From Vreelandella sedimenti (lineage in GTDB: Bacteria; Pseudomonadota; Gammaproteobacteria; Pseudomonadales; Halomonadaceae): DNA of 64,000 nt. Numbering within the stretch: the first letter of the stretch is position 1; every line of letters starts with the position of its first letter. Positions 45,354-52,923 of this stretch are shown here, piece after piece. The translations under genes and the position numbers were made by a program. The stretch spans positions 1-64,000 of the forward strand of contig NZ_JACCGK010000020.1 in NCBI RefSeq assembly GCF_013416325.1, written 5' to 3'. Below the pieces are notes generated by a model. The model saw only the letters and a list, made by a program, of their open reading frames with translations, had not been told where the DNA came from and ran no database searches.

Positions 45354-45383
45354 TTGTTAGCTGCCCCTGCCTTCCCGTATAGT
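45354..45383 (+). promoter_or_regulatory. Predicted promoter of the RNase J gene
   Basis: TTGTTA (45354-45359) and TATAGT (45378-45383) with an 18-nt spacer. The predicted start gives a leader of about 25 nt before ATG 45416. Confidence 0.5.
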
Positions 45384-45415
45384 TAAGTCACTACTTTTTA
45401 GGTTTTTCATAACAG

Positions 45416-47110
45416 ATGCATTCACCACGCGTTCAAATTCGTCCCCGTCGTCGTCCACCGCTGCGCATGTTGCCGCTGGGGGGATGCGGTGAGATTGGAA
45501 TGAATCTAACGCTATACGGCTATGACGATCACTGGATAGCCGTGGACTGCGGCATGATGATCCGCCAGGATCTTCCTAACTCGCCGCTGCAGGTACCCAA
45601 TCTTGATACGCCGAAAGCACTAGGGATCGTGCCCAAAGCGCTATTTATCACCCATGGCCACGAAGACCACATTGGTGCCGTAGCCTGGCTATGGCCGATG
45701 TGGAACTGCCCCATTTACGCCACCCCGCTAGCGGCAGGCCTGTTGCGGCTAAAATTTGCCGAGCATCAGCTTAGCAGTGCGGCTATCCATGTCATTGAAC
45801 CTGGCGAGGCCCTAGAGAGCGGGCCATTCACGCTGCGTTATTTACTTTTAACTCACTCCATTCCCGAAAGCTGTGCGCTAATAATGATGGCCGGTGGCTA
45901 TCGCGTTTTACATACCGGCGACTGGAAACTCGACCCTGAACCGATTATCGGCACGCCGATCAGTGCAGCCCTCTTCAAGGCCCTTGCCCCGGTTGACTTG
46001 GTAGTGGGCGATTCCACTAACGCCCCCATGCCAGGGCACTCAGGCAGCGAAGGGGACGTCGCCCGCGCCCTGACAAAAACCCTCGCCAAATGCCAGGGCC
46101 GGGTGGTGGTCTCCTGCTTTGCCAGTAACCTTGCCCGAGTGTTAGCAATAGGACGCGCCGCTCAGAAGTGTGGCCGCCGCATTAGCTTGATGGGCCGTTC
46201 AATGGAGCGCATGGTCAGCGTTGCCCGGGGGCTCGGCTATATGGATGATTTACCGCCTTTGGTGCCCAATCATGACTTAGGCTATCTTCCCCCGGATGAA
46301 GTGGTGATTATCGCCACCGGCAGCCAGGGTGAGCCCCGAGCTGCGCTACAGCGCCTCGCCCAGGGTCGCCACCCTTTTGTGGATCTTCAGCCGGGCGATA
46401 ACGTTATTTTTTCGGCTAAAGCCATTCCTGGCAATGAACGCCCCATTGAACAACTTAAAAAGCGTTTGGCGCACTTAGGCGTCAACCTCTACGACGAGTT
46501 CAACCACCCTGAGCTGCACGCTACCGGGCACCCCGCTCAGGATGAACTGATCAAGCTGTATCAGTGGGTCAGGCCAAAACATCTCATACCGGTGCATGGC
46601 GAAGCCCGCCACCAACAGGCTCATCAGACTATTGCCAAACAGCTAGGCATTAGCGCTCCATTGGCGCCGGTGAACGGCGATCTAATCTGCTTTGACAGTC
46701 ACGGGCTGCGCTGTGAATCGCGCTATCCGCAGCCGCCCTGCATAGTCAGTCAAAACAGCGTGGTACCCCACCCTGGTCTTGAGGTGCACGACGCCAACAA
46801 GGCCCGTCGCGGCAGCTTATACTTAGCGCTGCCGGTGACTGCTACTGACACTGGATGGGCGCGTATTGGCCGTTTGATGCTGGATGCCACGGGGGCCAGC
46901 CCGCTGGATGAAGATAGTTTTAATGATTGGCTGGATGATCAGCTTGAGGAGATTGCAGCAGAGACGCTTGCCGACTTGCGCCAAGCATTACAGCCTCGCA
47001 TGGTACAGTGGCTGGCGGAGCATATGCAGCATCTGCCCGATGTGCATCTACAGATTATGGCCGCCGAAATGCCAGAGGTCATCCCCCTGGAGAACGCCGT
47101 CAATCGTTAG
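45416..47110 (+). CDS. rnj: Ribonuclease J-type metallo-beta-lactamase/beta-CASP nuclease
   Basis: 564-aa RNase J-like nuclease. The MBL metal site is HGHEDHIG (H80, H82, D84, H85), H147 in LLTHSIPES and D169 in HTGDWKLDP. The beta-CASP motifs are HATGHPAQDEL and the terminal VHGE. The family combines 5'-3' exonuclease and endonuclease activity in RNA maturation and decay. It is best known from Gram-positives and cyanobacteria and is less usual in gammaproteobacteria. The C-terminal domain seems present (about 450-564). It is convergent with the moa genes. Confidence 0.87.
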   Translation: MHSPRVQIRPRRRPPLRMLPLGGCGEIGMNLTLYGYDDHWIAVDCGMMIRQDLPNSPLQVPNLDTPKALGIVPKALFITHGHEDHIGAVAWLWPMWNCPIYATPLAAGLLRLKFAEHQLSSAAIHVIEPGEALESGPFTLRYLLLTHSIPESCALIMMAGGYRVLHTGDWKLDPEPIIGTPISAALFKALAPVDLVVGDSTNAPMPGHSGSEGDVARALTKTLAKCQGRVVVSCFASNLARVLAIGRAAQKCGRRISLMGRSMERMVSVARGLGYMDDLPPLVPNHDLGYLPPDEVVIIATGSQGEPRAALQRLAQGRHPFVDLQPGDNVIFSAKAIPGNERPIEQLKKRLAHLGVNLYDEFNHPELHATGHPAQDELIKLYQWVRPKHLIPVHGEARHQQAHQTIAKQLGISAPLAPVNGDLICFDSHGLRCESRYPQPPCIVSQNSVVPHPGLEVHDANKARRGSLYLALPVTATDTGWARIGRLMLDATGASPLDEDSFNDWLDDQLEEIAAETLADLRQALQPRMVQWLAEHMQHLPDVHLQIMAAEMPEVIPLENAVNR

Positions 47111-47150
47111 AGCTGTGCATTATTGTGAAAAGCGCAGCAATGCAGCAGTC

Positions 47151-47624
47151 TCACTCCCAGCGCGCTGCATCTTGTTGATCAGAGTGACGCTCTTTGACCC
47201 AATACTCGCCCTGGCTAGAGTGCTCTTTCTTCCAGAAAGGCGCCTGGGTTTTCAGGTAATCCATAATAAAATCGCAGGCTTCGAACGCCTCACGCCGGTG
47301 TGCGCTGGCTACGAGAACGCGCACAATCGGATCACCTGGCTCCAGGTAACCGACGCGATGAATAATCCGTACCGCTTGGAGCGACCAACGCTGCCAAGCC
47401 TGTTCACCAATCTCCGTCAGCGTACGCTCGGTCATTCCTGGATAGTGTTCCAGCGTTAACCCCGTGACGTCAGGCGATTCATTAAAATCACGCACTAAGC
47501 CGGTAAAACTCACCACCGCGCCAATATCACTACGCCCCGCCAAGGCATCGTCATAGCCATAGTCCATTGAAAACGGGGCGGCTTGAATCGCTACTTTAAT
47601 ATCCAGCTTATTATTCACCCTCAC
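47151..47624 (-). CDS. moaE: Molybdopterin synthase catalytic subunit
   Basis: 157-aa large subunit of molybdopterin synthase. It transfers sulfur from the MoaD C terminus to cPMP. Signatures: FTGLVRD, LEHYPGMTE, and SAHRREAFEACDFIMDYLK with APFWKKE near 125-135. The GTG start overlaps the stop of the moaC-moaD fusion (GTGA); a second GTG two codons on has a well-placed AGGGGG and is equally possible. Confidence 0.93.
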   Translation of the reverse strand: MRVNNKLDIKVAIQAAPFSMDYGYDDALAGRSDIGAVVSFTGLVRDFNESPDVTGLTLEHYPGMTERTLTEIGEQAWQRWSLQAVRIIHRVGYLEPGDPIVRVLVASAHRREAFEACDFIMDYLKTQAPFWKKEHSSQGEYWVKERHSDQQDAARWE

Positions 47625-48418
47625 CCCCCTGTTACTGGCGGGAAAAATGCCACTTCGTCATCATCAGTCACTAACGCATCGTCATTGGCCATGACCTGAT
47701 TAATAGCACACAGCGTACGCTGGTCGGTGAGTTGTTTAAAGCGACTATCCTGCTCGGCCAACGCGGCTTTTAACCCGCCAATGTCGCGGCTAGCCAGTTG
47801 ATCGAGACTCACGACGGTCTCACTTTCGCCTACCCGCTCGCGCAGTTCGGCTAAAAACTTAACCCGCACGCAGGGTGAAGGGCAGCGCTCGCCCAAGCTG
47901 ACTTCTCCGGCTACGCCGTCACCGGTAACAATCGGCGCCTGGGCGCTCATACGCTGGTAGTCACCACGCTGACCACCTTGCTTGCTGTCGAGTTGTATAG
48001 CTTCGATACGCATACCTTTATCGACCGCTTTGCACATATCGTAAAGCGTCAAACAGGCTACCGAGACGGCGGTAAGGGCTTCCATTTCGACCCCAGTGCG
48101 TCCATTCAAGCGACACAGCGAGGTTACATGAACGCAGGATTCGGCCACATCAATATCGAACTCAACAGAAACCTTGGAGAGCGCCAGTGAGTGACAGAGA
48201 GGAATCAGCTCATGAGTACGTTTGGCCGCCTGGATACCAGCGATACGCGCGGTGGCCAACACATCGCCCTTGGGCAGTTCACCATCGCTAAGTAATTTCA
48301 GCGTTTCAGGCTGCATTATAATGCGCCCGGAGGCGACTGCTTCGCGGTGGGTTTCCTGCTTATCGCCGACGTCCACCATATTGGCTTCACCACGGGTATT
48401 GAGGTGGGTCAGATGCAT
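47621..48418 (-). CDS. moaC: MoaC-MoaD fusion (cPMP synthase subunit plus molybdopterin synthase sulfur carrier)
   Basis: 265-aa protein in one continuous frame. Residues 1-160 are MoaC (HLNTRGEANMVDVGDKQET, LIPLCHSL, GVEMEALTAVSVACLTLYDM), the enzyme that completes cyclic pyranopterin formation. Residues about 183-265 are MoaD, ubiquitin-like, starting VKFLAELRERVG and ending in the essential Gly-Gly (PPVTGG). A linker (about 161-182) joins them. An internal ATG at the linker (codon 161) has no good Shine-Dalgarno. The fusion precedes moaE, its partner in molybdopterin synthase. Confidence 0.9.
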   Translation of the reverse strand: MHLTHLNTRGEANMVDVGDKQETHREAVASGRIIMQPETLKLLSDGELPKGDVLATARIAGIQAAKRTHELIPLCHSLALSKVSVEFDIDVAESCVHVTSLCRLNGRTGVEMEALTAVSVACLTLYDMCKAVDKGMRIEAIQLDSKQGGQRGDYQRMSAQAPIVTGDGVAGEVSLGERCPSPCVRVKFLAELRERVGESETVVSLDQLASRDIGGLKAALAEQDSRFKQLTDQRTLCAINQVMANDDALVTDDDEVAFFPPVTGG

Positions 48419-48422
48419 GTTG

Positions 48423-49046
48423 TCACCATTGCTGTTTTGAGGACATACGTTTTGAAGACATACATTTTGAAGACATACATTTTGAAGACATACATTTTGA
48501 AGACATAGTATCGTTTTTAGCGCTTAACCAGGTCACTACCCACTGTGCAATCGCTTCATTATCGTCTAGATCTAACTGAGCCACCGAAGCCGCCAGGTCG
48601 ATAGGCGGTGGTGCACTGAGCGCGACTGCCTCAACCCATCGACCGGTTAAAATAGCCGCATCGCCAATCCCATCGCGGTATAGCACCAGCTTGGGAATCG
48701 GCCAAGCTTTGAAGCCTTCGACAATCACCAAATCGGGATCGTGCGGCAACATCATGGCAATTAGCTGGGCTAAATCAGGCTCTTCCTGGTCAGGAGTTTC
48801 CTGCATCAGCGCAAAGCGCTGACGGGAAGCCACCAGTATCGGTGCGGCACCTGCGCTACGCAGCTTATAGCTATCCTTGCCCGGCTGGTCGACATCAAAC
48901 GAGTGGTGCGCATGCTTGATGACAGCGACGCTCAAGCCATGCTCCCCTAATCGTGGCAACAGCTTCTCTAGCAGCGTCGTTTTTCCGGTACCGCTCCAGG
49001 CAGCAATCCCCAGTATGGGAAAGGGCGCAGTTAGTTCGTTTTCCAT
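48423..49046 (-). CDS. mobB: MobB, molybdopterin-guanine dinucleotide biosynthesis adaptor, with repeat tail
   Basis: About 207 aa. The N-terminal P-loop (AAWSGTGKTTLL, residues 15-26) and IVEGFKAWPIPKLVLYRD identify MobB, a GTP-binding helper of MobA in making the guanine dinucleotide cofactor. AGGAG upstream favours ATG 49046; a GTG 24 nt earlier is possible. The last 25 residues are pentapeptide repeats of the type MSSKC, encoded by a 15-bp tandem repeat, unlike the rest of the family. The stop is 4 nt before the moaC start, so the three mo genes form one operon. Confidence 0.88.
   Translation of the reverse strand: MENELTAPFPILGIAAWSGTGKTTLLEKLLPRLGEHGLSVAVIKHAHHSFDVDQPGKDSYKLRSAGAAPILVASRQRFALMQETPDQEEPDLAQLIAMMLPHDPDLVIVEGFKAWPIPKLVLYRDGIGDAAILTGRWVEAVALSAPPPIDLAASVAQLDLDDNEAIAQWVVTWLSAKNDTMSSKCMSSKCMSSKCMSSKRMSSKQQW
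48435..48509. repeat. 15-bp tandem repeat, five copies, at the 3' end of mobB
   Basis: Plus-strand unit TTTTGAAGACATACA occurs five times head to tail; the first unit differs at two positions and the last at two. The unit is five codons, so copy-number change keeps the mobB frame and adds or removes pentapeptides. Confidence 0.9.
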
Positions 49047-49070
49047 GCCGCCGAAACTCCTGATGATCAC

Positions 49071-49106
49071 TAAACGCTATCATTCTAACGATTCACACAG
49101 CGTTTT
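49071..49106 (-). terminator. Weak terminator-like hairpin after uraA
   Basis: AAACGCT and AGCGTTT (7 bp) flank a 20-nt loop just after the uraA stop. Read on the minus strand the stem ends in AGCGTTTAG, a very short U-tract. Tentative. Confidence 0.3.
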
Positions 49107-49117
49107 AGAGAATGACT

Positions 49118-50350
49118 CTACTCGCCCTCTTGCTCGCGGGGTAATAGCCAGTTCAACGCAATACCCACCAAAGCGGCCAGGCTAACGCCCTGCAGCGTAA
49201 ACTGGCCACCGCCAAACTGCATGCCGCCAATCCCAAACACCAGTATCAGCGAAACCACGACCAAGTTGCGCGGCGCCGTCAGCGACTGCCCTGCACGTAC
49301 CAGTGTGTTCATACCGACCACCGCAATGGAGCCAAACAACAGCGTCATTATACCGCCCATTACCGGGCCAGGAATGGTCTGCAGCAACGCACCCAGCTTG
49401 GACAAAAACGCCAGCACAATGGCAATAATCGCGGCAACAATCATATACTTGGGATTAAATGCCCGAGTGAGCGTTACCGCCCCGGTGACTTCCGAATAAG
49501 TAGTATTCGGCGGCCCGCCGAACAGTGCTGCTACGCTCGTCGCCAGCCCATCGCCTAGCAGAGTGCGATGCAGACCAGGCTTTTCCAGGTAGTTTTTGCG
49601 GGTCACCGAACCAATGGCCACCATATCACCAATGTGTTCTACCGCTGGGGCAATCGCGACCGGAATCATAAACAGAATGGCAGCCCAGTGAAAACTGGGT
49701 GCGGTAAAACTGGGTATCGATAACCACGCCGCCTCATGCACCGGTGTAAAGTCGACCACACCCATCAACAACGCTAAAAAATAACCGGTGACAATGCCCC
49801 CCATGATCGGCACTAAGCGAAGTAGCCCGCGACCAAAAACGGCCAACACAAGTGTGACTAGCAAGCTGGTCATTGATAAGAAAATCGCCGCGCCATAGCC
49901 GATATTGTCGCTGGTTTCACCGGTCGCCATGCTTACTGCCACCGGCGCCAGCGCCAGGCCAATCACCATAATCACCGGCCCCACCACCACAGCGGGCAGC
50001 AAGCGATGTAGCCAAGCGGTGCCTTTTAAGCGTACAGCCTGGGAGATCGCCACATAGACCAGCCCCGCTGCCATTAGTCCGCCCATGGTTGCCGAAACGC
50101 CAAAGCTCGCCACAGAGCCTTGAATAGGCGCTATAAAAGCAAACGATGAGGCTAAAAACACTGGCACGCTCTGCCTGGTGACCCCATGAAATACCAAGGT
50201 TCCCACCCCAGCCGTGAACAGCGCAACGCTTGGGTCGAGTCCTGTCAAAAGCGGTACTAACACCAAGGCCCCAAACGCCACAAACAGCATTTGTGCGCCG
50301 GTTAAAATGACTTTTGGCCACGACTCAGCCTGACTGGCAGCTTCACGCAT
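49118..50350 (-). CDS. uraA: Uracil/xanthine permease (NCS2), likely UraA
   Basis: 410-aa nucleobase:cation symporter-2 protein with about fourteen helices. Family segments include AVEHIGDMVAIGSVT and FGGPPNTTYSEVTGAVTLTR, the helix 8-10 substrate region. The adjacent upstream gene is upp, the classical upp-uraA pair, which makes uracil the probable substrate. A terminator sits between upp and uraA, so uraA depends on read-through or its own promoter. Confidence 0.9.
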   Translation of the reverse strand: MREAASQAESWPKVILTGAQMLFVAFGALVLVPLLTGLDPSVALFTAGVGTLVFHGVTRQSVPVFLASSFAFIAPIQGSVASFGVSATMGGLMAAGLVYVAISQAVRLKGTAWLHRLLPAVVVGPVIMVIGLALAPVAVSMATGETSDNIGYGAAIFLSMTSLLVTLVLAVFGRGLLRLVPIMGGIVTGYFLALLMGVVDFTPVHEAAWLSIPSFTAPSFHWAAILFMIPVAIAPAVEHIGDMVAIGSVTRKNYLEKPGLHRTLLGDGLATSVAALFGGPPNTTYSEVTGAVTLTRAFNPKYMIVAAIIAIVLAFLSKLGALLQTIPGPVMGGIMTLLFGSIAVVGMNTLVRAGQSLTAPRNLVVVSLILVFGIGGMQFGGGQFTLQGVSLAALVGIALNWLLPREQEGE

Positions 50351-50391
50351 AAGTGAATTCCTAGTGATTATTGATTTGATAGCAGGTATAC

Positions 50392-50425
50392 AAAAAAATG
50401 CCCCTGACGCTGGGCGTAAGGGGCA
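50392..50425 (-). terminator. Intrinsic terminator of upp
   Basis: Minus strand TGCCCCT-TACGCCCAGCGTC-AGGGGCA is followed by TTTTTTT (50392-50398). It begins 17 nt after the upp stop and would limit expression of uraA from the upp promoter. Confidence 0.88.
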
Positions 50426-50441
50426 ATGTCAGTAACGATGC

Positions 50442-51071
50442 TTAGCGCGTTCCGAAAATCTTATCGCCAGCGTCACCTAGCCCAGGGACGATGTAGCCAT
50501 TTTCATCGAGGCGGTCATCGATTGAGGCGGTGTAAATTTCGATATCGGGGTAAGCGTCCTGCACCCGTTTGATACCTTCAGGGGCGGCGACGAGAACGAT
50601 CACCTTCATATGTTCACAGCCACGCTCACGCAGCATGTCTAGTGTAGCCACCATCGAGCCGCCGGTGGCCAACATGGGATCAATCACGATCGCCATGCGC
50701 TCTTCGATATCGTTGGCAAACTTGGCAAAGTAAGGTACCGGTTGCAGCGTCTCTTCATCGCGATAAAGACCTACAACGCTTACCCGCGCACTCGGAATTA
50801 GATCCGTCACGCCTTCCAGCATGCCGAGCCCGGCACGCAGAATAGGTACAACGGTGACTTTTTTACCTTTTAATCGGCGCGTGGCAATCGGCTCACCGTT
50901 CCATCCCTGGATTTCATGATCTTCCAGCTCAAGACCTTTAGTTGCTTCATAGGTCAACAGCTTGGCGACTTCACCTGCCAGTTCACGAAAGCTCTTAGTG
51001 CTCAGGTCAACTTCGCGCATCAGACCCAGCTTATGTTGTACAAGCGGATGGTTAATGGCGTAAACACTCAT
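50442..51071 (-). CDS. upp: Uracil phosphoribosyltransferase
   Basis: 209-aa salvage enzyme forming UMP from uracil and PRPP. MSVYAINHPLVQHKLGLMRE, VPILRAGLGM and the PRPP motif IVIDPMLATGGSM are fully typical; the C-terminal PGLGDAGDKIFGT binds uracil. Length equals E. coli Upp (208). It is followed by uraA. Confidence 0.97.
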   Translation of the reverse strand: MSVYAINHPLVQHKLGLMREVDLSTKSFRELAGEVAKLLTYEATKGLELEDHEIQGWNGEPIATRRLKGKKVTVVPILRAGLGMLEGVTDLIPSARVSVVGLYRDEETLQPVPYFAKFANDIEERMAIVIDPMLATGGSMVATLDMLRERGCEHMKVIVLVAAPEGIKRVQDAYPDIEIYTASIDDRLDENGYIVPGLGDAGDKIFGTR

Positions 51072-51166
51072 GGGACTTCCTCACTGCAGGGGGTTCAGAA
51101 TGGCAACCAAGGTTGCATTAGCTAGGCTCAAAATTGCGCGTATTCTACCCGCAACCACTTACTAGG

Positions 51167-51850
51167 TTAAGGGGTTTCAGGCAATTGCCATTCGATAGGC
51201 GCTCGCCCTTGCGCCTGAAGAAATTGATTGGCTTGGGAAAAATGCCGGGTACCAAAAAAGCCCCGATGCGCAGAGAGAGGTGATGGGTGCGGGGCTTCCA
51301 GTATTAAATGGCGCCCTTGGTCGATTAACGCCTTCTTCTGGCGCGCATGACTGCCCCAAAGCAGAAACACACACGGCGGCGCGTGCAGGCTGACGGTTGC
51401 AATCGCGCGGTCAGTGAAGGGCTCCCATCCCTTACCGCGATGAGATGCCGCATTGCCCTGCTCCACGGTCAGCGAAGTGTTTAATAACAACACGCCCTGC
51501 TTGGCCCATGCTTCCAGATGGCCGTGGCGCACGGGGGTAAAACCAACATCGGTGGCCAACTCCTTATAGATATTGACCAGCGACGGCGGCACGGGTACAC
51601 CGGGCTGCACGGAAAAGCATAAACCGTGAGCCTGATTGGGCCCGTGATAGGGATCCTGGCCTAAAATAACCACCTTCACTTCGTTCAACGGAGTCAGTTC
51701 AAAGGCTCGAAACCACTGCGTTGAATGGGGATATATGATCTTCTTCGCGGCTTTTTGCTGCGCCAAAAAATCTTTTAGCGCCAACATATAGTCAGCCTGA
51801 AACTCATTACCCAGCCACTGACTCCAATCGTCGGGAAGTGGATTGGCCAT
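51167..51850 (-). CDS. ung: Uracil-DNA glycosylase, family 1
   Basis: 227-aa base-excision enzyme that removes uracil from DNA. The water-activating loop GQDPYHGPNQAHGLCFSV and the leucine loop HPSPLSAHRGFFG are intact. It sits 2 nt after gpt on the same strand, so a repair gene is embedded in a nucleobase-salvage cluster, joined by the uracil theme. Confidence 0.96.
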   Translation of the reverse strand: MANPLPDDWSQWLGNEFQADYMLALKDFLAQQKAAKKIIYPHSTQWFRAFELTPLNEVKVVILGQDPYHGPNQAHGLCFSVQPGVPVPPSLVNIYKELATDVGFTPVRHGHLEAWAKQGVLLLNTSLTVEQGNAASHRGKGWEPFTDRAIATVSLHAPPCVFLLWGSHARQKKALIDQGRHLILEAPHPSPLSAHRGFFGTRHFSQANQFLQAQGRAPIEWQLPETP

Positions 51851-51852
51851 TA

Positions 51853-52332
51853 TTACCTCTTCATTTGATCAACAAGCGGCTCAACATACGCAACGCCCAT
51901 ATCCCAGGGGAACTGAATCCAACACTGCTGGGCAACTTCGGTCAGATATTGATCCACCATGGGGCGACCATCCGGCTTGGCGTAGATAGTCACAAAGTGA
52001 GCGTTAGGCAGCATTTTACGTACTGCCCGCGCTGTTTTGCCAGTATCCACCAAGTCATCGACCAGCAACCAACCCTCACCGTCATGATCGACGCCCTTCA
52101 TGATATCCAGGCCGCCCTGATCCATATGGTCGTAGCTTTTAATACACACGGTATCGATCAGCCGGATATTAAGCTCCCGAGCAATCAGCGCGGCGGGAAT
52201 TAAACCGCCGCGGGTAATCGCTACGATGCCTTTAAAATCACGCTCGATCATTTGATGGCATAAGGTGCGCACATCACGGTGCAACTGATCCCAGGAGACA
52301 AAGAAGTGTTGGTGGTAGCGATCGCTGCTCAT
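51853..52332 (-). CDS. gpt: Xanthine-guanine phosphoribosyltransferase
   Basis: 159-aa salvage enzyme for xanthine, guanine and hypoxanthine. HFFVSWDQLHRDVRTLCHQ and AITRGGLIPAALIAREL are typical, with PRPP motif WLLVDDLVDTGKTA near 87-100. E. coli Gpt has 152 aa. It lies 6 nt after apt and 2 nt before ung, in one likely transcript. Confidence 0.95.
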   Translation of the reverse strand: MSSDRYHQHFFVSWDQLHRDVRTLCHQMIERDFKGIVAITRGGLIPAALIARELNIRLIDTVCIKSYDHMDQGGLDIMKGVDHDGEGWLLVDDLVDTGKTARAVRKMLPNAHFVTIYAKPDGRPMVDQYLTEVAQQCWIQFPWDMGVAYVEPLVDQMKR

Positions 52333-52338
52333 GGGGCA

Positions 52339-52884
52339 TTACTCGTCTTCGTTGAAAGAACAAACTGCGAATACACTGTAACCAGCATCGCGAATTTTCT
52401 GCGATCCGCCCAGCTCAGGCAGATCAATAATGGTGGCAGTCTCAACCACCTGACCACCGCTGCGCTGAATGAGGTTGGCCGCGGCCAGCATGGTGCCACC
52501 AGTGGCGATCAGGTCATCCATCAGTAGAATACGGTCATCTTTCTGGAACGCATCGGAGTGCAGCTCCACTTCTGAATGTCCGTACTCCAGCTTATAAGTC
52601 TCGCTGATGGTCTTGAAAGGCAGCTTGCCCTTCTTACGCACCGGTACAAAGCTGCAACCCAACTCATAAGCGAGCGGCGCACCAATAATAAAGCCACGCG
52701 CATCGATGGCCGCGATGGCATCCAGGTTCATTTCCTGATAACGGTGAACGAAGCTATCGATCAGCTTGCGAAAGGCTGCGCTATTTTGCAGCAACGGGGT
52801 GATGTCGCGAAAATTCACGCCCTGTTCAGGCCAATCGGGAACCGTGCGAATGACGGACTTAATGTAGTCGCCGTAGATGCTCAT
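52339..52884 (-). CDS. apt: Adenine phosphoribosyltransferase
   Basis: 181-aa enzyme converting adenine and PRPP to AMP. FRDITPLLQN, the PRPP motif ILLMDDLIATGGTM and the lid region around FVPVRKKGKLP are present. The frame is open further upstream, but ATG 52884 with GAGAG upstream gives the family N terminus (MSIYGDYIKSVIRTVPDWPE) and length (E. coli 183 aa). It competes with the adenine deaminase of this window for adenine. Confidence 0.95.
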   Translation of the reverse strand: MSIYGDYIKSVIRTVPDWPEQGVNFRDITPLLQNSAAFRKLIDSFVHRYQEMNLDAIAAIDARGFIIGAPLAYELGCSFVPVRKKGKLPFKTISETYKLEYGHSEVELHSDAFQKDDRILLMDDLIATGGTMLAAANLIQRSGGQVVETATIIDLPELGGSQKIRDAGYSVFAVCSFNEDE

Positions 52885-52923
52885 CGCGTCTCTCATTGAG
52901 GGATAAAAAGTGGTAATGATCAA

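Noticed and set aside
46884..47459. 191-aa open frame overlapping the RNase J end and moaE
   Set aside because: It is out of frame with RNase J and antisense to moaE, both of which are well supported.
48435..48509. Repeat block considered as a CRISPR array
   Set aside because: Units are 15 bp, contiguous, without spacers, and lie in the mobB frame.
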